Below are positions 1 to 11,739 of a stretch of 64,000 nt of DNA, in pieces. The stretch is from assembly GCF_945859685.1 (NCBI RefSeq), contig NW_026605624.1, forward strand, positions 1 to 64,000, written 5' to 3'. Position numbers and translations under genes: made by a program. The stretch is from Eupeodes corollae. Its lineage: Eukaryota > Arthropoda > Insecta > Diptera > Syrphidae. The number at the start of each line of letters is the position of its first letter. The stretch's first letter is position 1. The notes beneath the pieces were generated by a model. It saw only the letters and a list, made by a program, of their open reading frames with translations, searched no databases and was not told where the DNA came from.

Positions 1-176
1 TCCCAACCCCAAAATCGATCAAGACTTCAAAATAGATACTTGACATGTACTAGAAAAAGATACTCCTAATCAAGATCTATCATTATAGATATAGATGAGT
101 CATTTTGGAGCATCCTGAAGGATTTTTGATGTTCTAGACGAAAATCAAATCACACCCAAAACCATCACCTGATCCT
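1..176. repeat. First monomer in the window, 176 bp
   Basis: The window opens exactly at the chosen monomer start. The unit is one base short because the C-run holds four C instead of five (positions 7-10). It is otherwise consensus. The array clearly continues to the left of the window, since there is no transition to other sequence. Confidence 0.9.
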
Positions 177-428
177 TCCCAACCCCCAAAATCGATCAAG
201 ACTTCAAAATAGATACTTGACATGTACTAGAAAAAGATACTCCTAATCAAGATCTATCATTATAGGTATAGATGAGTCATTTTGGAGCATCCTGAAGGAT
301 TTTTGATGTTCTAGACGAAAATCAAATCACACCCAAAACCATCACCTGATCCTTCCCAACCCCCAAAATCGATCAAGACTTCAAAATAGATACTTGACAT
401 GTACTAGAAAAAGATACTCCTAATCAAG

Positions 429-444
429 ATCTATCATTATAGAT
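429..444. other. AT-rich dyad in the monomer (example in unit 3)
   Basis: ATCTAT and ATAGAT face each other across a four-base CATT spacer (monomer positions 76-91), giving a potential 6-bp stem. The following ATATAGAT offers a second pairing partner. Short dyads able to form non-B structure have been reported in several centromeric satellites; here it is an observation of potential only. Some units carry changes in it (for example 7736, 25254, 45954, 59406). Confidence 0.4.
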
Positions 445-449
445 ATAGA

Positions 450-456
450 TGAGTCA
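450..456. promoter_or_regulatory. TGAGTCA heptamer in every consensus monomer (example in unit 3)
   Basis: Monomer positions 97-103 read TGAGTCA, the perfect core recognised by AP-1/GCN4-type bZIP factors in many eukaryotes. It recurs once per 177 bp, so well over 340 intact copies lie in the window. It is destroyed only in a few units (for example 6690, 16960, 19074, 25096, 40483, 42076, 43673, 45089). A seven-base match per unit can arise by chance and then be amplified with the repeat. There is no sequence evidence that it is bound or used. Confidence 0.3.
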
Positions 457-465
457 TTTTGGAGC

Positions 466-477
466 ATCCTGAAGGAT
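466..477. other. Short inverted repeat ATCCT-GA-AGGAT (example in unit 3)
   Basis: Monomer positions 113-124 form two perfect five-base arms around a two-base centre. It lies between two T-tracts (104-107 and 124-128). The two-base centre is too tight for a stable hairpin loop, so a dimeric protein site is a likelier use than a cruciform, if it has any. The same ATCCT occurs again at the end of the monomer (173-177). Confidence 0.35.
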
Positions 478-1295
478 TTTTGATGTTCTAGACGAAAATC
501 AAATCACACCCAAAACCATCACCTGATCCTTCCCAACCCCCAAAATCGATCAAGACTTCAAAATAGATACTTGACATGTACTAGAAAAAGATACTCCTAA
601 TCAAGATCTTTCATTATAGATATAGATGAGTCATTTTGGAGCATCCTGAAGGATTTTTGATGTTCTAGACGAAAATCAAATCACACCCAAAACCATCACC
701 TGATCCTTCCCAACCCCCAAAATCGATCAAGACTTCAAAATAGATACTTGACATGTACTAGAAAAAGATACTCCTAATCAAGATCTATCATTATAGATAT
801 AGATGAGTCATTTTGGAGCATCCTGAAGGATTTTTGATGTTCTAGACGAAAATCAAATCACACCCAAAACCATCACCTGATCCTTCCCAACCCCCAAAAT
901 CGATCAAGACTTCAAAATAGATACTTGACATGTACTAGAAAAAGATACTCCTAATCAAGATCTATCATTATAGATATAGATGAGTCATTTTGGAGCATCC
1001 TGAAGGATTTTTGATGTTCTAGACGAAAATCAAATCACACCCAAAACCATCACCTGATCCTTCCCAACCCCCAAAATCGATCAAGACTTCAAAATAGATA
1101 CTTGACATGTACTAGAAAAAGATACTCCTAATCAAGATCTATCATTATAGATATAGATGAGTCATTTTGGAGCATCCTGAAGGATTTTGATGTTCTAGAC
1201 GAAAATCAAATCACACCCAAAACCATCACCTGATCCTTCCCAACCCCCAAAATCGATCAAGACTTCAAAATAGATACTTGACATGTACTAGAAAA

Positions 1296-2406
1296 TGATA
1301 CTCCTAATCAAGATCTATCATTATAGATATAGATGAGTCATTTTGGAGCATCCTGAAGGATTTTTGATGTTCTAGACGAAAATCAAATCACACCCAAAAC
1401 CATCACCTGATCCTTCCCAACCCCCAAAATCGATCAAGACTTCAAAATAGATACTTGACATGTACTAGAAAAAGATACTCCTAATCAAGATCTATCATTA
1501 TAGATATAGATGAGTCATTTTGGAGCATCCTGAAGGATTTTTGATGTTCTAGACGAAAATCAAATCACACCCAAAACCATCACCTGATCCTTCCCAACCC
1601 CCAAAATCGATCAAGACTTCAAAATAGATACTTGACATGTACTAGAAAAAGATACTCCTAATCAAGATCTATCATTATAGATATAGATGAGTCATTTTGG
1701 AGCATCCTGATCAAGATCTATCATTATAGATATAGATGAGTCATTTTGGAGCATCCTGAAGGATTTTTGATGTTCTAGACGAAAATCAAATCACACCCAA
1801 AACCATCACCTGATCCTTCCCAACCCCCAAAATCGATCAAGACTTCAAAATAGATACTTGACATGTACTAGAAAAAGATACTCCTAATCAAGATCTATCA
1901 TTATAGATATAGATGAGTCATTTTGGAGCATCCTGAAGGATTTTTGATGTTCTAGACGAAAATCAAATCACACCCAAAACCATCACCTGATCCTTCCCAT
2001 CCCCCAAAATCGATCAAGACTTCAAAATAGATACTTGACATGTACTAGAAAAAGATACTCCTAATCAAGATCTATCATTATAGATATAGATGAGTCATTT
2101 TGGAGCATCCTGAAGGATTTTTGATGTTCTAGACGAAAATCAAATCACACCCAAAACCATCACCTGATCCTTCCAACCCCCAAAATCGATCAAGACTTCA
2201 AAATAGATACTTGACATGTACTAGAAAAAGATACTCCTAATCAAGATCTATCATTATAGATATAGATGAGTCATTTTGGAGCATCCTGAAGGATTTTTGA
2301 TGTTCTAGACGAAAATCAAATCACACCCAAAACCATCACCTGATCCTTCCCAACCCCCAAAATCGATCAAGACTTCAAAATAGATACTTGACATGTACTA
2401 GAAAAT
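1296..2406. repeat. Shared-variant pair six monomers apart (GAAAATGATA)
   Basis: An A-to-T change in the A-tract (GAAAATGATA instead of GAAAAAGATA) occurs at 1296 and 2406. The 1110-bp spacing equals six monomers after allowing for the 49-bp insertion and the one-base loss between them. With only one shared site, a block duplication is suggested but not proven; recurrent mutation is possible. Confidence 0.5.
1592..1817. repeat. Aberrant 226-bp monomer with a 49-bp internal tandem duplication
   Basis: Within this unit the segment from TCAAGATCTA to GCATCCTGA is present twice, at 1662-1710 and 1711-1759, without mismatch. The unit is therefore 226 bp instead of 177 bp. The new junction reads CCTGA followed directly by TCAAG, where the consensus has CCTAA before TCAAG. 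The two breakpoints thus share a CCT-A context with one mismatch, which suggests slippage or microhomology-guided joining. This is the only sub-monomer duplication in the window, and the flanking units are normal. It duplicates the TGAGTCA heptamer and the AT dyad within one unit. Confidence 0.95.
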
Positions 2407-3471
2407 GATACTCCTAATCAAGATCTATCATTATAGATATAGATGAGTCATTTTGGAGCATCCTGAAGGATTTTTGATGTTCTAGACGAAAATCAAATCA
2501 CACCCAAAACCATCACCTGATCCTTCCCAACCCCCAAAATCGATCAAGACTTCAAAATAGATACTTGACATGTACTAGCAAAAGATACTCCTAATCAAGA
2601 TCTATCATTATAGATATAGATGAGTCATTTTGGAGCATCCTGAAGGATTTTTGATGTTCTAGACGAAAATCAAATCACACCCAAGACCATCACCTGATCC
2701 TTCCCAACCCCCAAAATCGATCAAGACTTCAAAATAGATACTTGACATGTACTAGAAAAAGATACTCCTAATCAAGATCTATCATTATAGATATAGATGA
2801 GTCATTTTGGAGCATCCTGAAGGATTTTTGATGTTCTAGACGAAAATCAAATCACACCCAAAACCATCACCTGATCCTTCCCAACCCCCAAAATCGATCA
2901 AGACTTCAAAATAGATACTTGACATGTACTAGAAAAAGATACTCCTAATCAAGATCTATCATTATAGATATAGATGAGTCATTTTGGAGCATCCTGAAGG
3001 ATTTTTGATGTTCTAGACGAAAATCAAATCACACCCCAAAACCATCACCTGATCCTTCCCAACCCCAAAATCGATCAAGACTTCAAAATAGATACTTGAC
3101 ATGTACTAGAAAAAGATACTCCTAATCAAGATCTATCATTATAGATATAGATGAGTCATTTTGGAGCATCCTGAAAGATTTTTGATGTTCTAGACGAAAA
3201 TCAAATCACACCCAAAACCATCACCTGATCCTTCCCAACCCCCAAAATCGATCAAGACTTCAAAATAGATACTTGACATGTACTAGAAAAAGATACTCCT
3301 AATCAAGATCTATCATTATAGATATAGATGAGTCATTTTGGAGCATCCTGAAGGATTTTTGATGTTCTAGACGAAAATCAAATCACACCCAAAACCATCA
3401 CCTGATCCTTCCAACCCCCAAAATCGATCAAGACTTCAAAATAGATACTTGACATGTACTAGAAAAAGATA

Positions 3472-5594
3472 GTCCTAATCAAGATCTATCATTATAGATA
3501 TAGATGAGTCATTTTGGAGCATCCTGAAGGATTTTTGATGTTCTAGACGAAAATCAAATCACACCCAAAACCATCACCTGATCCTTCCCAACCCCCAAAA
3601 TCGATCAAGACTTCAAAATAGATACTTGACATGTACTAGAAAAAGATACTCCTAATCAAGATCTATCATTATAGATATAGATGAGTCATTTTGGAGCATC
3701 CTGAAGGATTTTTGATGTTCTAGACGAAATCAAATCACACCCAAAACCATCACCTGATCCTTCCCAACCCCCAAAATCGATCAAGACTTCAAAATAGATA
3801 CTTGACATGTACTAGAAAAAGATACTCCTAATCAAGATCTATCATTATAGATATAGATGAGTCATTTTGGAGCATCCTGAAGGATTTTTGATGTTCTAGA
3901 CGAAAATCAAATCACACCCAAAACCATCACCTGTCCTTCCCAACCCCCAAAATCGATCAAGACTTCAAAATAGATACTTGACATGTACTAGAAAAAGATA
4001 CTCCTAATCAAGATCTATCATTATAGATATAGATGAGTCATTTTGGAGCATCCTGAAGGATTTTTGATGTTCTAGACGAAAATCAAATCACACCCAAAAC
4101 CATCACCTGATCCTTCCCAACCCCCAAAATCGATCAAGACTTCAAAATAGATACTTGACATGTACTAGAAAAAGATACTCCTAATCAAGATCTATCATTA
4201 TAGATATAGATGAGTCATTTTGGAGCATCCTGAAGGATTTTTGATGTTCTAGACGAAAATCAAATCACACCCAAAACCATCACCTGATCCTTCCCAACCC
4301 CCAAAATCGATCAAGACTTCAAAATAGATACTTGACATGTACTAGAAAAAGATACTCCTAATCAAGATCTATCATTATAGATATAGATGAGTCATTTTGG
4401 AGCATCCTGAAGGATTTTTGATGTTCTAGACGAAAATCAAATCACACCCAAAACCATCACCTGATCCTTCCCAACCCCCAAAATCGATCAAGACTTCAAA
4501 ATAGATACTTGACATGTACTAGAAAAAGATACTCCTAATCAAGATCTATCATTATAGATATAGATGAGTCATTTTGGAGCATCCTGAAGGATTTTTGATG
4601 TTCTAGACGAAAATCAAATCACACCCAAAACCATCACCTGATCCTTCCCAACCCCCAAAATCGATCAAGACTTCAAAATAGATACTTGACATGTACTAGA
4701 AAAAGATAGTCCTAATCAAGATCTATCATTATAGATATAGATGAGTCATTTTGGAGCATCCTGAAGGATTTTTGATGTTCTAGACGAAAATCAAATCACA
4801 CCCAAAACCATCACCTGATCCTTCCCAACCCCCAAAATCGATCAAGACTTCAAAATAGATACTTGACATGTACTAGAAAAAGATACTCCTAATCAAGATC
4901 TATCATTATAGATATAGATGAGTCATTTTGGAGCATCCTGAAGGATTTTTGATGTTCTAGACGAAAATCAAATCACACCCAAAACCATCACCTGATCCTT
5001 CCCAACCCCCAAAATCGATCAAGACTTCAAAATAGATACTTGACATGTACTAGAAAAAGATACTCCTAATCAAGATCTATCATTATAGATATAGATGAGT
5101 CATTTTGGAGCATCCTGAAGGATTTTTGATGTTCTAGACGAAAATCAAATCACACCCAAAACCATCACCTGATCCTTCCCAACCCCCAAAATCGATCAAG
5201 ACTTCAAAATAGATACTTGACATGTACTAGAAAAAGATACTCCTAATCAAGATCTATCATTATAGATATAGATGAGTCATTTTGGAGCATCCTGAAGGAT
5301 TTTTGATGTTCTAGACGAAAATCAAATCACACCCAAAACCATCACCTGATCCTTCCCAACCCCCAAAATCGATCAAGACTTCAAAATAGATACTTGACAT
5401 GTACTAGAAAAAGATACTCCTAATCAAGATCTATCATTATAGATATAGATGAGTCATTTTGGAGCATCCTGAAGGATTTTTGATGTTCTAGACGAAAATC
5501 AAATCACACCCAAAACCATCACCTGATCCTTCCCAACCCCCAAAATCGATCAAGACTTCAAAATAGATACTTGACATGTACTAGAAAAAGATAG
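3472..5594. repeat. Three copies of the GATAGTCC variant, seven then five monomers apart
   Basis: A C-to-G change giving GATAGTCC instead of GATACTCC occurs at 3472, 4709 and 5594. After correction for two one-base losses, the spacings are seven and five monomers. The variant is not seen elsewhere in the window, so local copying of one mutated unit is the simplest reading. No second shared site confirms the block boundaries. Confidence 0.6.
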
Positions 5595-8252
5595 TCCTAA
5601 TCAAGATCTATCATTATAGATATAGATGAGTCATTTTGGAGCATCCTGAAGGATTTTTGATGTTCTAGACGAAAATCAAATCACACCCAAAACCATCACC
5701 TGATCCTTCCCAACCCCCAAAATCGATCAAGACTTCAAAATAGATACTTGAAATGTACTAGAAAAAGATACTCCTAATCAAGATCTATCATTATAGATAT
5801 AGATGAGTCATTTTGGAGCATCCTGAAGGATTTTTGATGTTCTAGACGAAAATCAAATCACACCCAAAACCATCACCTGATCCTTCCCAACCCCCAAAAT
5901 CGATCAAGACTTCAAAATAGATACTTGACATGTACTAGAAAAAGATACTCCTAATCAAGATCTATCATTATAGATATAGATGAGTCATTTTGGAGCATCC
6001 TGAAGGATTTTTGATGTTCTAGACGAAAATCAAATCACACCCAAAACCATCACCTGATCCTTCCCAACCCCCAAAATCGATCAAGACTTCAAAATAGATA
6101 CTTGACATGTACTAGAAAAAGATACTCCTAATCAAGATCTATCATTATAGATATAGATGAGTCATTTTGGAGCATCCTGAAGGATTTTTGATGTTCTAGA
6201 CGAAAATCAAATCACACCCAAAACCATCACCTGATCCTTCCCAACCCCCAAAATCGATCAAGACTTCAAAATAGATACTTGACATGTACTAGAAAAAGAT
6301 ACTCCTAATCAAGATCTATCATTATAGATATAGATGAGTCATTTTGGAGCATCCTGAAGGATTTTTGATGTTCTAGACGAAAATCAAATCACACCCAAAA
6401 CCATCACCTGATCCTTCCCAACCCCCAAAATCGATCAAGACTTCAAAATAGATACTTGACATGTACTAGAAAAAGATACTCCTAATCAAGATCTATCATT
6501 ATAGATATAGATGAGTCATTTTGGAGCATCCTGAAGGATTTTTGATGTTCTAGACGAAAATCAAATCACACCCAAAACCATCACCTGATCCTTCCCAACC
6601 CCCAAAATCGATCAAGACTTCAAAATAGATACTTGACATGTACTAGAAAAAGATACTCCTAATCAAGATCTATCATTATAGATATAGATAAGTCATTTTG
6701 GAGCATCCTGAAGGATTTTTGATGTTCTAGACGAAAATCAAATCACACCCAAAACCATCACCTGATCCTTCCCAACCCCCACAATCGATCAAGACTTCAA
6801 AATAGATACTTGACATGTACTAGAAAAAGATACTCCTAATCAAGATCTATCATTATAGATATAGATGAGTCATTTTGGAGCATCCTGAAGGATTTTTGAT
6901 GTTCTAGACGAAAATCAAATCACACCCAAAACCTCACCTGATCCTTCCCAACCCCCAAAATCGATCAAGACTTCAAAATAGATACTTGACATGTACTAGA
7001 AAAAGATACTCCTAATCAAGATCTATCATTATAGATATAGATGAGTCATTTTGGAGCATCCTGAAGGATTTTTGATGTTCTAGACGAAAATCAAATCACA
7101 CCCAAAACCATCACCTGATCCTTCCCAACCCCCAAAATCGATCAAGACTTCAAAATAGATACTTGACATGTACTAGAAAAAGATACTCCTAATCAAGATC
7201 TATCATTATAGATATAGATGAGTCATTTTGGAGCATCCTGAAGGATTTTTGATTTTCTAGACGAAAATCAAATCACACCCAAAACCATCACCTGATCCTT
7301 CCCAACCCCCAAAATCGATCAAGACTTCAAAATAGATACTTGACATGTACTAGAAAAAGATACTCCTAATCAAGATCTATCATTATAGATATAGATGAGT
7401 CATTTTGGAGCATCCTGAAGGATTTTTGATGTTCTAGACGAAAATCAAATCACACCCAAAACCATCACCTGATCCTTCCCAACCCCCAAAATCGATCAAG
7501 ACTTCAAAATAGATACTTGACATGTACTAGAAAAAGATACTCCTAATCAAGATCTATCATTATAGATATAGATGAGTCATTTTGGAGCATCCTGAAGGAT
7601 TTTTGATGTTCTAGACGAAAATCAAATCACACCCAAAACCATCACCTGATCCTTCCCAACCCCCCAAAATCGATCAAGACTTCAAAATAGATACTTGACA
7701 TGAACTAGAAAAAGATACTCCTAATCAAGATCTATAATTATAGATATAGATGAGTCATTTTGGAGCATCCTGAAGGATTTTTGATGTTCTAGACGAAAAT
7801 CAAATCACACCCCAAAACCATCACCTGATCCTTCCCAACCCCCAAAATCGATCAAGACTTCAAAATAGATACTTGACATGTACTAGAAAAAGATACTCCT
7901 AATCAAGATCTATCATTATAGATATAGATGAGTCATTTTGGAGCATCCTGAACGATTTTTGATGTTCTAGACGAAAATCAAATCACACCCAAAACCATCA
8001 CCTGATCCTTCCCAACCCCCAAAATCGATCAAGACTTCAAAATAGATACTTGACATGTACTAGAAAAAGATACTCCTAATCAAGATCTATCATTATAGAT
8101 ATAGATGAGTCATTTTGGAGCATCCTGAAGGATTTTTGATGTTCTAGACGAAAATCAAATCACACCCCAAAACCATCACCTGATCCTTCCCAACCCCCAA
8201 AATCGATCAAGACTTCAAAATAGATACTTGACATGTACTAGAAAAAGATACT

Positions 8253-10376
8253 GCTAATCAAGATCTATCATTATAGATATAGATGAGTCATTTTGGAGCA
8301 TCCTGAAGGATTTTTGATGTTCTAGACGAAAATCAAATCACACCCAAAACCATCACCTGATCCTTCCCAACCCCCAAAATCGATCAAGACTTCAAAATAG
8401 ATACTTGACAAGTACTAGAAAAAGATACTGCTAATCAAGATCTATCATTATAGATATAGATGAGTCATTTTGGAGCATCCTGAAGGATTTTTGATGTTCT
8501 AGACGAAAATCAAATCACACCCAAAACCATCACCTGATCCTTCCCAACCCCCAAAATCGATCAAGACTTCAAAATAGATACTTGACATGTACTAGAAAAA
8601 GATACTCCTAATCAAGATCTATCATTATAGATATAGATGAGTCATTTTGGAGCATCCTGAAGGATTTTTGATGTTCTAGACGAAAATCAAATCACACCCA
8701 AAACCATCACCTGATCCTTCCCAACCCCCAAAATCGATCAAGACTTCAAAATAGATACTTGACATGTACTAGAAAAAGATACTCCTAATCAAGATCTATC
8801 ATTATAGATATAGATGAGTCATTTTGGAGCATCCTGAAGGATTTTTGATGTTCTAGACGAAAATCAAATCACACCCAAAACCATCACCTGATCCTTCCCA
8901 ACCCCCAAAATCGATCAAGACTTCAAAATAGATACTTGACATGTACTAGAAAAAGATACTCCTAATCAAGATCTATCATTATAGATATAGATGAGTCATT
9001 TTGGAGCATCCTGAAGGATTTTTGATGTTCTAGACGAAAATCAAATCACACCCAAAACCATCACCTGATCCTTCCCAACCCCCAAAATCGATCAAGACTT
9101 CAAAATAGATACTTGACATGTACTAGAAAAAGATACTCCTAATCAAGATCTATCATTATAGATATAGATGAGTCATTTTGGAGCATCCTGAAGGATTTTT
9201 GATGTTCTAGACGAAAATCAAATCACACCCAAAACCATCACCTGATCCTTCCCAACCCCCAAAATCGATCAAGACTTCAAAATAGATACTTGACATGTAC
9301 TAGAAAAAGATACTCCTAATCAAGATCTATCATTATAGATATAGATGAGTCATTTTGGAGCATCCTGAAGGATTTTTGATGTTCTAGACGAAATCAAATC
9401 ACACCCAAAACCATCACCTGATCCTTCCCAACCCCCAAAATCGATCAAGACTTCAAAATAGATACTTGACATGTACTAGAAAAAGATACTCCTAATCAAG
9501 ATCTATCATTATAGATATAGATGAGTCATTTTTGGAGCATCCTGAAGGATTTTTGATGTTCTAGACGAAAATCAAATCACACCCAAAACCATCACCTGAT
9601 CCTTCCCAACCCCCAAAATCGATCAAGACTTCAAAATAGATACTTGACATGTACTAGAAAAAGATACTCCTAATCAAGATCTATCATTATAGATATAGAT
9701 GAGTCATTTTGGAGCATCCTGAAGGATTTTTGATGTTCTAGACGAAAATCAAATCACACCCAAAACCATCACCTGATCCTTCCCAACCCCCAAAATCGAT
9801 CAAGACTTCAAAATAGATACTTGACATTTACAAGAAAAAGATACTCCTAATCAAGATCTATCATTATAGATATAGATGAGTCATTTTGGAGCATCCTGAA
9901 GGATTTTTGATGTTCTAGACGAAAATAAAATCACACCCAAAACCATCACCTGATCCTTCCCAACCCCCAAAATCGATCAAGACTTCAAAATAGATACTTG
10001 ACATGTACTAAAAAAAGATACTCCTAATCAAGATCTATCATTATAGATATAGATGAGTCATTTTGGAGCATCCTGAAGGATTTTTGATGTTCTAGACGAA
10101 AATCAAATCACACCCAAAACCATCACCTGATCCTTCCCAACCCCCAAAATCGATCAAGACTTCAAATAGATACTTGACATGTACTAGAAAAAGATACTGC
10201 TAATCAAGATCTATCATTATAGATATAGATGAGTCATTTTGGAGCATCCTGAAGGATTTTTGATGTTCTAGACGAAAATCAAATCACACCCAAAACCATC
10301 ACCTGATCCTTCCCAACCCCCAAAATCGATCAAGACTTCAAAATAGATACTTGACATGTACTAGAAAAAGATACTG
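8253..10376. repeat. 11-monomer block duplication marked by paired GATACTGC variants
   Basis: Adjacent units at 8253 and 8430 share a C-to-G change (ACTGC instead of ACTCC). The same adjacent pair recurs at 10199 and 10376. The offset is 1946 bp, or eleven monomers with the net one-base loss between them. Two neighbouring units repeating the same rare change at the same spacing favours duplication of a block containing both. Private changes inside (for example 8411, 9828, 9832, 9927, 10011) show that the copies have since diverged, or that the copied segment was shorter than the offset. Confidence 0.7.
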
Positions 10377-11739
10377 CTAATCAAGATCTATCCATTATAG
10401 ATATAGATGAGTCATTTTGGAGCATCCTGAAGGATTTTTGATGTTCTAGACGAAAATCAAATCACACCCAAAACCATCACCTGATCCTTCCCAACCCCCA
10501 AAATCGATCAAGACTTCAAAATAGATACTTGACATGTACTAGAAAAAGATACTCCTAATCAAGATCTATCATTATAGATATAGATGAGTCATTTTGGAGC
10601 ATCCTGAAGGATTTTTGATGTTCTAGACGAAAATCAAATCACACCCAAAACCATCACCTGATCCTTCCCAACCCCCAAAATCGATCAAGACTTCAAAATA
10701 GATACTTGACATGTACTAGAAAAAGATACTCCTAATCAAGATCTATCATTATAGATATAGATGAGTCATTTTGGAGCATCCTGAAGGATTTTTGATGTTC
10801 TAGACGAAATCAAATCACACCCAAAACCATCACCTGATCCTTCCCAACCCCCAAAATCGATCAAGACTTCAAAATAGATACTTGACATGTACTAGAAAAA
10901 GATACTCCTAATCAAGATCTATCATAATAGATATAGATGAGTCATTTTGGAGCATCCTGAAGGATTTTTGATGTTCTAGACGAAAATCAAATCACACCCA
11001 AAACCATCACCTGATCCTTCCCAACCCCCAAAATCGATCAAGACTTCAAAATAGATACTTGACATGTACTAGAAAAAGATACTCCTAATCAAGATCTATC
11101 ATTATAGATATAGATGAGTCATTTTGGAGCATCCTGAAGGATTTTTGATGTTCTAGACCAAAATCAAATCACACCCAAAACCATCACCTGATCCTTCCCA
11201 ACCCCCAAAATCGATCAAGACTTCAAAATAGATACTTGACATGTACTAGAAAAAGATACTCCTAATCAAGATCTATCATTATAGATATAGATGAGTCATT
11301 TTGGAGCATCCTGAAGGATTTTTGATGTTCTAGACGAAAATCAAATCACACCCAAAACCATCACCTGATCCTTCCCAACCCCCAAAATCGATCAAGACTT
11401 CAAAATAGATACTTGACATGTACTAGAAAAAGATACTCCTAATCAAGATCTATCATTATAGATATAGATGAGTCATTTTGGAGCATCCTGAAGGATTTTT
11501 GATGTTCTAGACGAAAATCAAATCACACCCAAAACCATCACCTGATCCTTCCCAACCCCCAAAATCGATCAAGACTTCAAAATAGATACTTGACATGTAC
11601 TAGAAAAAGATACTCCTAATCAAGATCTATCATTATAGATATAGATGAGTCATTTTGGAGCATCCTGAAGGATTTTTGATGTTCTAGACGAAAATCAAAT
11701 CACACCCAAAACCATCACCTGATCCTTCCCAACCCCCAA

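Larger units (their letters stand above)
354..530. repeat. Representative consensus monomer (unit 3)
   Basis: This unit matches the majority base at every position and serves as the reference for the monomer coordinates used here (position 1 = base 354). In order it contains a C-run after CCCAA (7-11), an ATCGAT site (15-20), a first ATCAAGA (19-25), A-tracts (12-15, 30-33, 55-59), GTAC (48-51), a second ATCAAGA running into AGATCT (70-79), an AT-rich dyad (76-91), TGAGTCA (97-103), T-tracts (104-107, 124-128), a short inverted repeat (113-124), TCTAGA (134-139), a CpG (140-141) and an A/C-rich, G-free segment (142-171). Two CpGs occur per unit (17-18 and 140-141). The single ClaI-, BglII- and XbaI-type hexamers predict a 177-bp ladder on digestion, subject to methylation. 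All six frames are closed: on the + strand, stops lie at monomer positions 34-36, 42-44 and 68-70. Confidence 0.97.
1..10810. repeat. Left array segment rich in single-base length changes
   Basis: Seventeen single-base indels fall in this segment. Losses lie near 10, 1186, 2172, 3064, 3411, 3727, 3933, 6933, 9391, 10166 and 10807. Gains lie near 3035, 7665, 7811, 8166, 9525 and 10391. Most change a homopolymer: the CCC or CCCCC run, the AAAA after GACG, or a T-run. Some recur, such as GACGAAAT for GACGAAAAT at 3727, 9391 and 10807, and CACACCCC for CACACCC at 3035, 7811 and 8166. The 49-bp internal duplication is also here. Either these are older monomers nearer an array edge, or they are residual homopolymer errors of the assembly; the sequence alone cannot decide. 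Confidence 0.8.

Noticed and set aside
394..399. TTGACA as a bacterial -35 promoter element
   Set aside because: No TATAAT-like element lies 16-18 bp downstream, there is no gene to drive, and a long homogeneous satellite points to a eukaryote.
483..500. CENP-B box on the minus strand (TTCG within TTTTCGTCTAGAAC)
   Set aside because: Only TTCG and one further C fit the nTTCGnnnnAnnCGGGn pattern; the required A and the CGGG are missing.
1592..1817. Insertion of a mobile element in the 226-bp unit
   Set aside because: The extra 49 bp is an exact copy of adjacent monomer sequence, with no terminal inverted repeats or target-site duplication of foreign DNA.
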